Part shown: one piece after another, positions 38,928-48,284 of the stretch | Layout of the letters: every line of letters starts with the position of its first letter | How positions within the stretch are numbered: position 1 is the stretch's first letter | Assembly: GCA_905221605.1 (NCBI GenBank) | Contig: CAJNDS010001380.1 | Location: 300,001 to 364,000 of the forward strand | DNA: 64,000 bases | Source of the DNA: Symbiodinium natans | Taxonomy: Eukaryota > Sar > Dinophyceae > Suessiales > Symbiodiniaceae | Reading direction: 5' to 3' | Position numbers and translations under genes: made by a program | Notes under the pieces: generated by a model | Seen by the model: the letters and a program-made list of their open reading frames with translations, nothing else | Databases searched by the model: none | What the model was told of the DNA's origin: nothing

Positions 38928-39177
38928 TTTATGTTGGAGGGGGCGGTGCTCTTTCCTGGGAGGGCGGACATAGAGCTTAGAACCGGACTTGTAGAGAGTG
39001 CGTAGTATCTGCTGCGGGAAAGGGGACTTCTATGGTTGCCTTTCTTGTCGCCCCCTACAGCCCGGTTTTAGGGTTTAGGCTTTAAGGTTTTGACCCCAAA
39101 CCCTAAACCCTAAACCCTTTGGGTTTAAGGTTTAGGGGGTCGGAAGTTGGAAGGTTGGAGTTCCGGATTTTACGTAG

Positions 39178-39213
39178 ACTGCCCCGGGAGACGCCCAGAA
39201 CTTGCCGGGCATG
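39178..39213 (+). CDS. micro-exon candidate
   Basis: TTTTACGTAG acceptor, 12 whole codons TAPGDAQNLPGM, GTAATC donor. Lies opposite a 110-codon minus frame that also crosses heptamers. Confidence 0.35.
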
Positions 39214-39676
39214 GTAATCTCTAAGCCGCAAACCCTTGAAGCGTGGAACCACCCTTGAGTAGGGTTTAGGGTTTAGGGTTTGGGGTTTAGGGCTTGGGGT
39301 TTGGGGTTGTGGTCTCATGGGGCTTTTCGCTGCATCCCAAACTTCAGTGAACCTTGAGTTGTAGCTGCTGCTGACTGCATCTGTGATGCAAGTCAGTTGC
39401 AGCATGGCGCACCCGCACCAGCAGAAGTGACTCAAAAGAGGGGCCCTGGAAGTGACTGTGGTTCGGGATATAGGCTTTAGGGTTTAGGGTGTGGGGTCAA
39501 GGAAGAAGCGCTCGACACGAAGCCGCAAGAAACTCCCAAAAGGACCCACATGGTCCCTAAACCCTACACTGCCCTACACCCGAACTAAACAGTTCAACGT
39601 CCGAAGCCTCTACAAGATTTGTAAATGCCAGGACAGCAACGGACCGCGTTTATCCTCAGCCCTAAACCCTAAACGC

Positions 39677-39722
39677 CCTAACGCCCTAAAGCCCTAAAGC
39701 CCTAAAGCCCTAAAGCCCTAAA
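39677..39722 (-). repeat. CCCTAAAG octamers
   Basis: About five units of an eight-base variant. Confidence 0.9.
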
Positions 39723-39987
39723 ACTAACAACCCTCAACCCAAGACCGCACACCCTAAACCCCAACGCCCCAACCCCCGAAACCCCAAACCCTAAACCCTA
39801 AACCCCAACGCCCTAACCCCCTAAACCCCAAACCCTAAACCCTAAACCCCAAACCTGAAGTAGGTTGCAGCTCGCATGGGCAGGCGGCCGGACTTGCGAT
39901 GCAGGAATTGGGCGCCAGCGATACCCTAAGGGTCCATGTGCCATATTCTCCAAGAACCCCTACACCCTAAACCCGAAACCCTAAACC

Positions 39988-40036
39988 ATACTTTAAGGCC
40001 CAAGTATCCCCCATTTAGGTACATGGACCCTTAGGG
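39988..40036 (+). mobile_element. M2 MITE, right half
   Basis: AAGGCCCAAGTATCCCCCAT to GGTACATGGACCC; left half missing where CCCTAAACC ends. Confidence 0.6.
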
Positions 40037-40530
40037 ATACACGGCAGGCAGCAGATCAGGCGGGCGAGATTGGGACTGTTTAGGGTTTGAGGTTGAGAGC
40101 TTAGGGTTGCGGGTTTAAGGTTTTGGGCTTAGGGCTTCGGGCTCAGGGCTTAGGGTGTACTAAGGTGTGTGCCCGTAGCCCGAAAAAACCCGAAGCTTGC
40201 AAGCCTGCGGGTTCCAGTTCATGGTTCTCAGGGTTTTTCAGGATGTTTCGGGTTCATTCTAGGGACCAAGGGACCCGTGGGGAGCATGAGGGAACCTTGG
40301 GTTACACGGAGGAATTTACTTAGAGGAGGTAAGGGCCTTATATAATACAGTAAGTACAGTTCTACCGATCATGCACTGTGAGTATACTTAGTAGCTGAGT
40401 GAGTACGCTTTACACTTCTTGGGATACGATACTCTTCACAAAACTAAAAGTGTACACTTGGGGGGGGTTATGAACTCATCAACTAAGTATAGGGGGGGGA
40501 CAAATCCCAAGTTCCCTAAACCCTAAACCC

Positions 40531-40552
40531 AGTACCCGGAACCTCCAAGTAG
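40531..40552 (+). mobile_element. M6 right end
   Basis: GGAACCTCCAAGTAG, directly abutting an open frame. Confidence 0.5.
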
Positions 40553-40589
40553 GGTGTCGTGATTCTATGAGCCTCGGCTTCCCAGAGCG
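40553..40589 (+). CDS. exon-like island after M6 end
   Basis: CRDSMSLGFPER with GTACCC donor; the acceptor is M6's terminal AG. Confidence 0.35.
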
Positions 40590-40674
40590 GTACCCTCTTC
40601 TCACTTTTTTGTTTTCTAAACCCTAAACCCTAAACCCTAAACCCTCAACCCTCAACCCTCAACCCTCAACCCTA

Positions 40675-41053
40675 ACCCGATCTCTTGCAAAGCCGTTTCA
40701 AGGCACCCTGTCATGGCTTTTTCCGGCCACTCTCATGGGCAATGTGAAGGTCGAAGTATACCCGCAAAGGCCCTGAAACCTCCTAATTCAACCCGAAACC
40801 CCAACCCCTCTTTGTGGTACTTTTCTGTAACTTTAGATCCTTACCTTTTTTGGGTTTATTGGGTTTCTTATGAAGGCAGCTAAAAGTTTAATTTATAGCT
40901 ACCCTCCTGAGTGCAGCCAACCCTTGAACCCTGACTTCTGAACCCGCAACCAGGAGAGAATTAGCAGCAGCTTCCCCGCGTTGGTTGTTGGATCAAGGTC
41001 TGGCGCGTGGCAGTAGTTCCGCGCTGGCATGCGATAGTGGGGCGTGCGGCTAA
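40675..41053 (+). pseudogene. open frames flanking an M4 element
   Basis: Upstream frame (LSWLFPATLMGNVKVEVYPQ) has TGA at 40774. Removing 40814-40916 as a GTGGTA...GTGCAG intron joins it to TLTSEPATRRELAAASPRWL (TGA at 40925) up to TAA at 41051. Another downstream frame is equally plausible, so the join is not proven. Confidence 0.35.
40810..40920 (+). mobile_element. M4 element, 111 bp
   Basis: CTTTGTGGTAC ... GAGTGCAGCCAA. Flanks CCCCT/CCCTT look like a 5-bp duplication with one change. Confidence 0.85.
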
Positions 41054-41274
41054 GGGTGGGAGGGGGGGCAGAATAATCCTGTAGAAAGCCCTAAGCCCTA
41101 AAGCCCTAAACATCATAGTGAAACCAAAGTGAGACACCGCCCCTGAACGACGCCGGGAGTCCTAGCAAGCTAGCTGCGACGCAACGCCCAAATGCAAGCA
41201 TGCAAGCCCACGACTTTCTCACACCCTGCACCACCGAAGACCACGACCCGAAACCTCAAGAAATCCATGACTGA

Positions 41275-41335
41275 CCCCTAAACCCTAAACCCTAAACCCT
41301 AAACCCTAAACCCTAAACCCTAAACCCTAAACCCT
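41275..41335 (-). repeat. CCCTAAA array
   Basis: About eight units. Confidence 0.95.
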
Positions 41336-41530
41336 ATGAGCAAAGAGAAATACGTAGGTCCCCAAGGCCCCAGTAGAAGCCGCGCCTTGTAAATTCCCGT
41401 GACTCTCAAGTCGTTTCGTTGCTTCGGGCCTGTGGTGTGCAACTGGACTGCAACATAAAAACCCTCTTTAGGGTTTAGGGTTTAGGGTTTAGGGTCTAGG
41501 GTCTAGGGTTTAGGGCTAGGACCCAGACTA

Positions 41531-41596
41531 GACCCTTGTTCCCTTGTTGTAGGGTTTAGGTTCCCTTCAGCCCCTTTAAGCCAAAAAGGGCACCAC
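41531..41596 (+). mobile_element. M1 internal fragment
   Basis: ACCCTTGTTCCC...GGTTTAGGTTCCCTTCAGCC...AAAAAGGGCACC without either end. Confidence 0.5.
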
Positions 41597-41930
41597 GTTT
41601 ATTCCTAAAGCCTAAACTCTACACCCTAAGCCCTGTTTGCTCCCAGGTTCCTCTTAGGTTTAGGCAAGCTGTGCTCTTTGGGGATTCAGGACTTCTCGAA
41701 CGTGGAGGGGGAGGGAGAGGGCGTGTGCTGGCGGCTTGAGGGCTCCAAGAGTTAAAAAACATATCCCTAAACCCTTAGAGCAGTGTGCAGTTCTCCTAAA
41801 CCCTAAACCCTAAACCCTAAAGCCTGTTTAGGTGCATGAAGAGCAGTGCGCAGTTCTGATCCTGAAGTGGGCAAGCCTTAAACCACAAGCCCTGCCCTTA
41901 CCGTAATCCGTATATACTAAACCCTAAACC

Positions 41931-42055
41931 CTCCGTAAACATTAACAACCCCTAGCAGCCCTAAACCCTAAACCCTAAACCCTTTGTAAACGTTAACAAC
42001 CCCCAGTAGCCCTAAACCCTAAACCCTTCGTAAACCTTAACCACCCTTAGTAGCC
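41931..42055 (-). repeat. composite repeat: 28-bp unit plus CCCTAAA
   Basis: CGTAAACNTTAACNACCCCY plus AGTAGCC occurs three times (41933, 41986, 42029), each followed by CCCTAAA units. Confidence 0.85.
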
Positions 42056-42189
42056 CTAATCCCTAAACCCTAAACCCTAAACCCTGAACCCTGAACCCTA
42101 AACCCTAAACCCTCAGAGTCGAGACTCCCCCTAAATAGCCCTGTGAACGCCCCGCCCTGAGTCCCTAAGTCGCTCAGCCCGTTCAACCC

Positions 42190-42345
42190 TGAAGGGTTTA
42201 GGGTTTAGGGTTTAGGGTTTAGGGTTTAGGGTTTAGGGTTTAGGGTTTAGGGTTTAGGGTTTAGGGGTTTAAGGGTGTAAGGGTTTAGGGGTTTAAGGGT
42301 GTAAGGGTTTAGGGGTTTAAGGGTGTAAGGGTTTAAGGGTTTCAG
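42190..42345 (+). repeat. TTTAGGG array then 24-bp repeat
   Basis: About ten perfect TTTAGGG, then GTTTAGGGGTTTAAGGGTGT plus AAGG three times. Confidence 0.95.
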
Positions 42346-42654
42346 GGTTTAAAGGCTTAAAGGTTTAAGGATTTAGTGCTTCTAGTGCTCCGAGGTTCTA
42401 AGGTTTCGGGCTTCAGGGCTTTTGGGGCTCTTGCACGTAAGGACGGAGAAGTCGGGAAGGCTGCGGGGACAGGGCTTAGGGTTTAGGGTTTAGGGTTTAG
42501 GGTTTAGGGTTTCGGGTTTAGGGTTTCAGGGTTCAAGGCTTCCATGGCGAACAACACCACGGAGCGCGCTCAGCTAGGCGGGGCCCTGTGTACCGACGTG
42601 CTCGTGTGGACGGGCATCTAAGTAGAGCCTCCTATTGCTATGTAAACAGAAATA

Positions 42655-42910
42655 TATCTTCGTATAGGTATGTGTGTGTGTTTGTGTATGTGTATATGTA
42701 TACGTACATGTACACGTATATGTATATGTATATGTGTGTGTATGAACTTTACATAAATACATAAATTCACCAACCAATACACACAAAGGTGCGTGTGTGT
42801 GTGTGTGTGTGCACACGTGGCTGCATGAATTTGTTTATACAGCTATATGTATATACCCAAATAAAGAACACATGTAAATATGTATATGTATATATACATA
42901 TATATAATTG
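42655..42910. repeat. (TG)n/(TA)n microsatellite region
   Basis: TGTGTG, TATATG and CATATA runs. The 80- and 97-codon minus frames here are mostly repeat-coded. Confidence 0.9.
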
Positions 42911-43075
42911 TTTATTCATATTCGCATTCCTTATCAGTCTTAATGGGACCCCGTGAGACCACACAGCACCCCAGAGAACCGCCACAAAAAAACACCCGAG
43001 TCGAGAGAGACCAGCTGTGGGTCTAGAAGACCTAACGCCCTGACCGTCTTCAAAGGCCACAACGTCCCTAAACCC

Positions 43076-43130
43076 TACTTAGGGTTTAGGGTTTAGGGTT
43101 TAGGGTTTAGGGTTTAGGGTTTAGTAGGGT
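43076..43130 (+). repeat. TTTAGGG array
   Basis: About seven units. Confidence 0.95.
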
Positions 43131-43139
43131 CTAGGGCTA

Positions 43140-43306
43140 CAGCGGAGTGCCATTTCTTGACATAGTTGTTGTAGAAGCCTGTGGCAGGTACCCCATGCTC
43201 CGGTGCGGATTGCGCTTCCCTCGCAGTGCTGGCGGCTGCCTGGCTCGAGACTGTTGGGGCTTGCCTGGTTTCTGCCTCGTTTGGTGTGGATCTGCTGCTT
43301 CGAGGG
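43140..43306 (+). CDS. 167-nt exon-like island
   Basis: CTACAG acceptor, GVPFLDIVVVEACG; later TTCCCTCGCAG, then LAAAWLETVGACLVSASFGV and GTTAACC donor. It may hold two exons in different frames; one 56-codon frame is open across all of it. Confidence 0.4.
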
Positions 43307-43560
43307 TTAACCCAAAACCCTAAACCCTAAGCCCGTTTAGGGTTTAGGGTGAGAGCCCGACATGTCTTCTGTTTACAACTCTAGGAATCAGATTAGAATT
43401 CACACTAAACCCTAAACCCTAAACCCTGAACCCAAAACCCAAAACCCTAAACCCGAACCTTCTGAGAGGGTAAGTTTAGGTTTCGAGCTCAACTAACCCT
43501 AGCCCTAAACTGCAGGGCTTAGGGACAACGCTTGGTCCGCGGCGGTTGCTGTTTGTAAGG

Positions 43561-43717
43561 GGTAGTTATATGGGCCCATCATATGGTCCCTTTAAAGGGT
43601 TCTGATGTGTGGGGGCTGTGAACCCTAAACCCTAAACCTCGTATTTGTACAGGGTATATACGGTTATATAAGGGGTACCCGTTTAAGGGCCCATACTAAG
43701 GGACAATGCAAGTACCC
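43561..43717 (+). mobile_element. M3 MITE with CCCTAAA inside
   Basis: GGTAGTTATATGGGCCC left, GGGACAATGCAAGTACCC right. Two CCCTAAA units (43622-43636) sit in the middle where other copies have none. Confidence 0.7.
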
Positions 43718-43740
43718 TAAAGCTCGGATGTTTCAGACCC

Positions 43741-43862
43741 ATAAACCCTAAACCCTAAAACCCTAAAACCTAAACCCTAAACCCTGAACCCTAAACCCTA
43801 AACCCTAAACCCTAAACCCTAAACCCTAAACCCTAAACCCTAAACCCTAAACCCTAAACCCT
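43741..43862 (-). repeat. CCCTAAA array
   Basis: About 16 units, with CCCTAAAA at the start. Confidence 0.95.
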
Positions 43863-44144
43863 AGCCTTTATACGGTTTTTCGGGTTTCGGGCTTAGCGGG
43901 TTCAAGGCTTAGGGACTGCAACTTTCCCTAGATCTGCACTTCCCCTATGTAAAGCTCCCAAGGGCCTAAGCCTTAGCCCTGTAAATTCCGTATCCTCAGC
44001 CTCAACCCTAGAAGAAGAGTCCTAAGAGCCCGAGGTATGGGGTTTGGGGTTTAGCCCTAAACCCTAAACCCTAAACCCTAAACACCCCAAAAAACACTAA
44101 GGGTTCGGTGCGTTGAGTCAACCTAAAGCCGGAGGCTCATTTAG

Positions 44145-44204
44145 ACACGGCCGGTGGTCTGGAGACGTCATGGCCTCCTGGCGGAAATCCACGCCCTGCA
44201 CAGG
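44145..44204 (+). CDS. 60-nt exon-like island
   Basis: GCTCATTTAG acceptor, 20 whole codons TRPVVWRRHGLLAEIHALHR, donor GTTTAGGG. Phases 0/0. Confidence 0.5.
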
Positions 44205-44249
44205 GTTTAGGGTTTTGGGTTTTGGGTTTAGGGTTTAGGGTTTAGGCTG

Positions 44250-44670
44250 AAACGCCCAAGCCCTAAACCCTACACCCTCCAAACCCTAAACCCGAAACCG
44301 ATGCCAGAAACCATCTCCCTTGCTCCCCTCCCCTCTCCCCACACCTCTTGAACAATGACTCGAGGGTTCTTGAGCGAGGGGGTTCCATGGGGGGTGCTTA
44401 GGGTCCAGGGTTTGGGGTTTGGGGTTTAGGATAGGGACCTGGGGAACCTTAAGAATTCCAAGTTAAAGGCAGAGTCAGCTTCAGCCATAAGTGCTCCCTG
44501 TGCACTGGCTTCCTTTCCTCCACAGAAGTGCGCCCCAAACCCCAAGCCGTAACATGCGCCAGCAGTGCTGAGACAGACCCTCAGACGTGGTGTCCTGCCC
44601 GGAGCAAACGCGCAAGGAAGCTAGACCAAGAGGCTTGAAATACACAGTTGAGACAAAAAATAGGGACCAG
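44250..44670. other. unique spacer
   Basis: Mostly unique with small heptamer remnants. A TTTCCTCCACAG acceptor-like site ends at 44526, but no exon I would defend follows. Confidence 0.3.
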
Positions 44671-44841
44671 ATTCCTAAACCCTAAGCCCTAAACCCTAAA
44701 CTCTAAACCCTAAACCCTAAACCCTAAAACGCTGTGCTGTGGCTAGTCGGGTGGCAAAAAAATCCCTAAACCCTAAACCCTATAAACCAGCAAATTTCCG
44801 AACGACGTACTTCGGAGTCTTCTTGACATGGCTTTTTAGGA

Positions 44842-44944
44842 TGCCCAGTAGTACCCTTATTCCCTTTTTGGTAGGTTTAGGTTCCCTTATAAACCCATTT
44901 AAGCAAAAAAGGGCACCCTTTTTCTTGCTAGGTTACTGGGCAAC
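44842..44944 (+). mobile_element. M1 MITE
   Basis: TGCCCAGTAGTACCC to GGTTACTGGGCAACC. Its right end has lost the usual CAG; CTAG just outside would serve as acceptor. Confidence 0.8.
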
Positions 44945-45013
44945 CTAGCTTTTGAGTTGGAGGGCATCTCGGATCCCAAGAATTTGCCCAAGAAGTATCT
45001 TCCTCTGGGAAAC

Positions 45014-45124
45014 CTTTGTGGTACTTTACTGTAACTTTAGATCCTTACCTTTTTTGGGTTTATTGGGTTTCTTATTAAGGCAGCTAACAGTTTAATTTAT
45101 AGCTACCCTCCTGAGTGCAGCCAA
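45014..45124 (+). mobile_element. M4 element, 111 bp, with 5-bp duplication
   Basis: Flanked by identical GAAAC (45009-45013, 45125-45129). GT at 45018 and AG at 45119-45120. Confidence 0.9.
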
Positions 45125-45206
45125 GAAACCCTCGGATTTATACCACTTGTATTTGGCATCGTGTATGTCAAAGAATGCAACGCCCGCATCCATCAGGACC
45201 TTCTGA

Positions 45207-45425
45207 CGTGCTTTCCGTGACTCTGGTTTCAGAAAGGTGCTCCGTTTCCGGCCCCGGACGCAGCACACGGAGTGCTTGGTTTGCTCTCGCCTGAAGGCCG
45301 AAATTTCAAGCTCGAAGAACTTTGTGGAACATGCTCGCAAGTGCGACCGGTACCACCGGCATCTTGCAGGAGTGTTTGCAGCCAGACATGTCCATGCCAT
45401 GCTAAGGAAGCTTAGAGAGCCTTAG
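45207..45425 (+). CDS. CxxC zinc-motif domain, dinoflagellate transposon-like
   Basis: Within FRPRTQHTECLVCSRLKAEI and HARKCDRYHRHLAGVFAARH, His/Cys spacing suggests a zinc site (C-x2-C, H, C, H, H). The layout resembles, from general familiarity, CxxC proteins of dinoflagellate mobile elements. Stop TAG at 45423. A 102-codon minus frame is its shadow. Confidence 0.5.
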   Translation, partial: RAFRDSGFRKVLRFRPRTQHTECLVCSRLKAEISSSKNFVEHARKCDRYHRHLAGVFAARHVHAMLRKLREP

Positions 45426-45556
45426 GGAGTAGTGGGGAGTTTTAGGGGGAACCTCGAGTCTAGGGTTACTTGGAACTTCATGGGCAGTTAGTGCTGTGAG
45501 TACCCTGAATTCGGTTAAATCTAGAGTTACCATACGTACATTCTTATTTATGACTA

Positions 45557-45762
45557 CCCTCAAACCCTCAAACCCTCAAACCCTCAAACCCTCAAACCCT
45601 CAAACCCTCAAACCCTCAAACCCTCAAACCCTCAAACCCTCAAACCCTCAAACCCTCAAACCCTCAAACCCTAAAACCCTAAAACCCTAAAACCCTAAAA
45701 CCCTAAAACCCTAAAACCCTAAAACCCTAAAACCCTAAAACCCTAAACCCTAAACCCTAACC
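45557..45762 (-). repeat. stepwise variant array
   Basis: About 15 CCCTCAAA octamers, then about nine CCCTAAAA octamers, then CCCTAAA heptamers, with sharp borders. Confidence 0.97.
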
Positions 45763-45961
45763 TCCGAATACGGGCGAACTCCAGGTTTCTAAGCCCCTCA
45801 CCCCCTGGCAACACCCCACACGTCCTTCTCGAAGCCTTGTATCCCAAGTCTTGAAATCCCCATGTGCCCTCTACTAAACCCTAAATTCCCGAATGTGCCC
45901 GAAGTTCCACAAACCCTCCTAAATTCCCAAAACTCCGTTAAGCCCCAAGCAACTACGAGCC

Positions 45962-46140
45962 CCTCTAAACCCTAAACCCTAAACCCTAAATCCAAAACCC
46001 TAAACCCTAAACCCTAAACCCTAACCCTAAACCCTAAACCCTAAACCCAAAACCCTAAACCCCAAACCCCAAACCCCAAACCCTAAACCCTAAACCCTAA
46101 ACCCCAACCCCCAAACCCTAAACCCTAAACCCTAAACCCA
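45962..46140 (-). repeat. CCCTAAA/CCCCAAA array
   Basis: About 24 units in mixed runs. Confidence 0.95.
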
Positions 46141-46143
46141 AGG

Positions 46144-46206
46144 CTCCTCCTTTGCACCTTCTTGGTCATCTCGATGCAGTTGGGCTTCGCAATGCTCGAG
46201 GCCTGA
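46144..46206 (+). CDS. ammonium-transporter-like exon fragment
   Basis: LLLCTFLVISMQLGFAMLEA matches the first membrane helix of Amt/Rh ammonium transporters, where M-Q-x-G-F-A-(M/L)-L-E-A-G is typical. TGA follows at 46204 where Gly is expected, so an unseen donor or truncation ends it. Hydrophobic throughout. Confidence 0.55.
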   Translation, partial: LLLCTFLVISMQLGFAMLEA

Positions 46207-46212
46207 ACCTGA

Positions 46213-46410
46213 CGTGGGGTTTAGGGTTTAGGCGGTTTAGGGTTTAGGGTTTAGGGTTTAGGGTTTAGGGTTTAGGGTTTAGGGTTTAGGGTTTAGGGTT
46301 TAGGGTTTAGCGGATTCAGGGGATTCGGGGTTTAGGGGATTTAGGGTTTAGGGGGTTTAGGGTTTAGGGTTTAGGGTCTAGGGTTTAGGGTTTAGGGTTT
46401 AGGGGGCTCA
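46213..46410 (+). repeat. TTTAGGG array
   Basis: About eleven perfect units at 46231-46308, then degenerate. Confidence 0.95.
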
Positions 46411-46519
46411 GGGCTTAAGTTGAGGATTGAGGGTTTTAGGTTTCAAGGTTGAAGGTTTCGGGCTGAGCCTTTGCGGGTCTTTAGGGCTTTGAATCGAGAC
46501 AGAAGAAGGGTTTAGTGTT

Positions 46520-46592
46520 CAGGGTTCTGAGTTTAGGGTTTAGGGTTTAGGGTTTAGGGTTTAGGGTTTAGGGTTTAGGGTTTAGGGTTTAG
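46520..46592 (+). repeat. TTTAGGG array
   Basis: About nine perfect units. Confidence 0.95.
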
Positions 46593-46634
46593 GCGTGACT
46601 AGCCCGTATCTGAATGCTGCACTTTCGTTTCCAG

Positions 46635-46701
46635 CTCAGTCCTCCTTCGGACGTTGAGAGCTCTGACCGAACAGTATGAGAGGGCACTGCGAGGGCAGTG
46701 G
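46635..46701 (+). CDS. 67-nt exon-like island
   Basis: TTTCGTTTCCAG acceptor (strong pyrimidine tract), SVLLRTLRALTEQYERALRG then QW, donor GTTTAGGG. Confidence 0.5.
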
Positions 46702-46853
46702 GTTTAGGGTTGAGGGGTTTGGGAGTTTGGGGTTTAGGGTTTTAACCCTAAACCCCAAACCCCAAACCCTAAACCCTAAACCCCAAACCCTAAACCCCAA
46801 ACCCCAAACCCTAAGCCCTAAACCCGTTTAGGGACATGGCATCTTCTAGGTAG

Positions 46854-46907
46854 CTTCTTTGAATGTGCACCTGGAGACCAAGGACCGGTCCTGTGACCTG
46901 CCATGCG
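46854..46907 (+). CDS. exon-like island with consensus donor
   Basis: CTAGGTAG acceptor, SLNVHLETKDRSCDLPC, GTAAGT donor, the textbook consensus. Confidence 0.45.
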
Positions 46908-46929
46908 GTAAGTTATATTATATTCCCCC

Positions 46930-47060
46930 TACTCAGACTTAGGGTTTTAGGGTTTTAGGGTTTTAGGGTTTAGGGTTTAGGGTTTAGGGTTTTAGGGTTT
47001 AGGGTTTAGGGTCTTAGGTTTAGGGTTTATGGTTTATAAGGGTTTAGGGTTTAGGGTTTG
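46930..47060 (+). repeat. TTTAGGG/TTTTAGGG tract
   Basis: Several eight-base TTTTAGGG units among heptamers. Confidence 0.9.
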
Positions 47061-47288
47061 GGGTGGTACGTTATATCACCTTAGGCCCTTTATGTAACCC
47101 CGTAAAGGGTGCCTGTACGGTCATAGAAGGTACCTGGTTCCCTCATTCCCCACTCAGACTTAGGGATTTTGGGTTTTAGGGTTTCGGGTTTTTGGGTTTA
47201 GGGTTTAGGGTTTAGGAACAGGCTTTGGAGATTTGGGGTGGAGGAAGGGGCAGGGGAGGGTGGGGGAAGTGAGATCAAAAGGCTTGCC

Positions 47289-47336
47289 ATCTCTCATCCC
47301 TACTTGTACCGCCGTGATACCTGGGTTCCCGCCGAG
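47289..47336 (+). CDS. exon-like island
   Basis: ISHPYLYRRDTWVPAE ending at a GTGAGG donor. Confidence 0.4.
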
Positions 47337-47359
47337 GTGAGGGGGTGAGGGCGAACGCA

Positions 47360-47466
47360 GGGTTTAGGGTTTAGGGTTTAGGGTTTAGGGTTTAGGGTTT
47401 AGGGTTTAGGGTTTAGGGTTTAGGGTTTAGGGTTTAGGGTTTAGGGTTTAGGGTTTAGGGTTTAGG
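47360..47466 (+). repeat. TTTAGGG array
   Basis: About 15 perfect units. Confidence 0.97.
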
Positions 47467-47720
47467 GGTAAAAAGGCATGCTGAGTTTGGGGTTTAGGGT
47501 TTAGGGTTTTGGCTTAGCGTTTCAAGGAGGCTGGAAGTGACACTTTGTGTGTGTGTTCGAGATTTTGAAGCTTCCCCTACAAGCCCCAACGCCAGGTTTC
47601 GGGTTTAGGGTTTAGGGTTCAGGGTTTAGGGTGTAGGGTGTAGGGTTTAGGGTTTGGGGTTTAGGGTTTAGCTCAACGCTGCAACATCTCGTAACCCTAC
47701 GCCCTAAACCCTAGAAGCCG

Positions 47721-47724
<4 letters not shown>

Positions 47725-47751
<27 letters not shown>
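47725..47751 (+). repeat. poly-C tract
   Basis: About 26 C in a row. Confidence 0.95.
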
Positions 47752-47753
<2 letters not shown>

Positions 47754-47754
47754 A

Positions 47755-48180
47755 CACAAACGCAAAACCTAAGGCCTAACCCCACTGAGACCTCGTGCCC
47801 CAACCTGAGCAGCGGAAACCTAACTAAACATCCAAAAAACCGTCAAGTCACGGAATTCCTAAACCTAAAAGGCCGAAAAAGCCCTAAACAAAAGCCCTAA
47901 AACCAAAAACCCCTAAGAAATCCAGTAAAAACCGTCAGAAACCCTGAATCCCCCATATCCCCCAAAATCCTGAAAGCAACCCTAAAACATGTCAACAAAG
48001 ACGGTTAAGAACACCCTAACAGCCGTCTAGAAACCCTAAAACCTTAGAACCAAAAAAGACAAAAAAACTACCCAAAAAAACAAAAACCTCAAAAAAGCCC
48101 TGAAAACCTCAAACAAGAAACCTGAACCAACCTCAAACAAGAAACCTGAACCCTAAACCCTAAACCCTAAACCCTAAACT
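47755..48180 (-). repeat. highly decayed CCCTAAA block
   Basis: A-expanded variants (ACCAAAAACCCCTAAG). No gene seen. Confidence 0.6.
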
Positions 48181-48205
48181 ACTAAAACCCTGCAGCCTTT
48201 TGCAG

Positions 48206-48259
48206 GTCGGCTCGGTACGCGAAGCGCATCGCATGACCGCCGCTTCCCTTCCACCAGCA
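48206..48259 (+). CDS. exon-like island
   Basis: CCTTTTGCAG acceptor, 18 whole codons VGSVREAHRMTAASLPPA, GTTTAT donor. Phases 0/0. Confidence 0.45.
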
Positions 48260-48284
48260 GTTTATATATTTAGGGCTTTGGGGA

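Larger units (their letters stand above)
44791..45425 (+). pseudogene. transposon-protein remnant split by M1 and M4
   Basis: Exon a 44791-44847 (NFRTTYFGVFLTWLFRMP) joins exon b 44949-45017 (FELEGISDPKNLPKKYLPLG) when the 101-nt M1 intron is removed. Exon b joins exon c 45121-45425 when the 103-nt M4 intron is removed, frame kept. Exon c has one TGA (45204), then a CxxC motif. Confidence 0.45.

Noticed and set aside
40675-41053. Proof of M4 splicing at its first copy
   Set aside because: Two downstream frames look equally coding when stops are ignored, so frame continuity is not decisive there.
42574-43060. Minus ORFs of 80 and 97 codons
   Set aside because: Dominated by TG/TA microsatellite translation.
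45496-45690. 64-codon ORF with KPSNPQTL repeats
   Set aside because: Coded by CCCTCAAA octamers.
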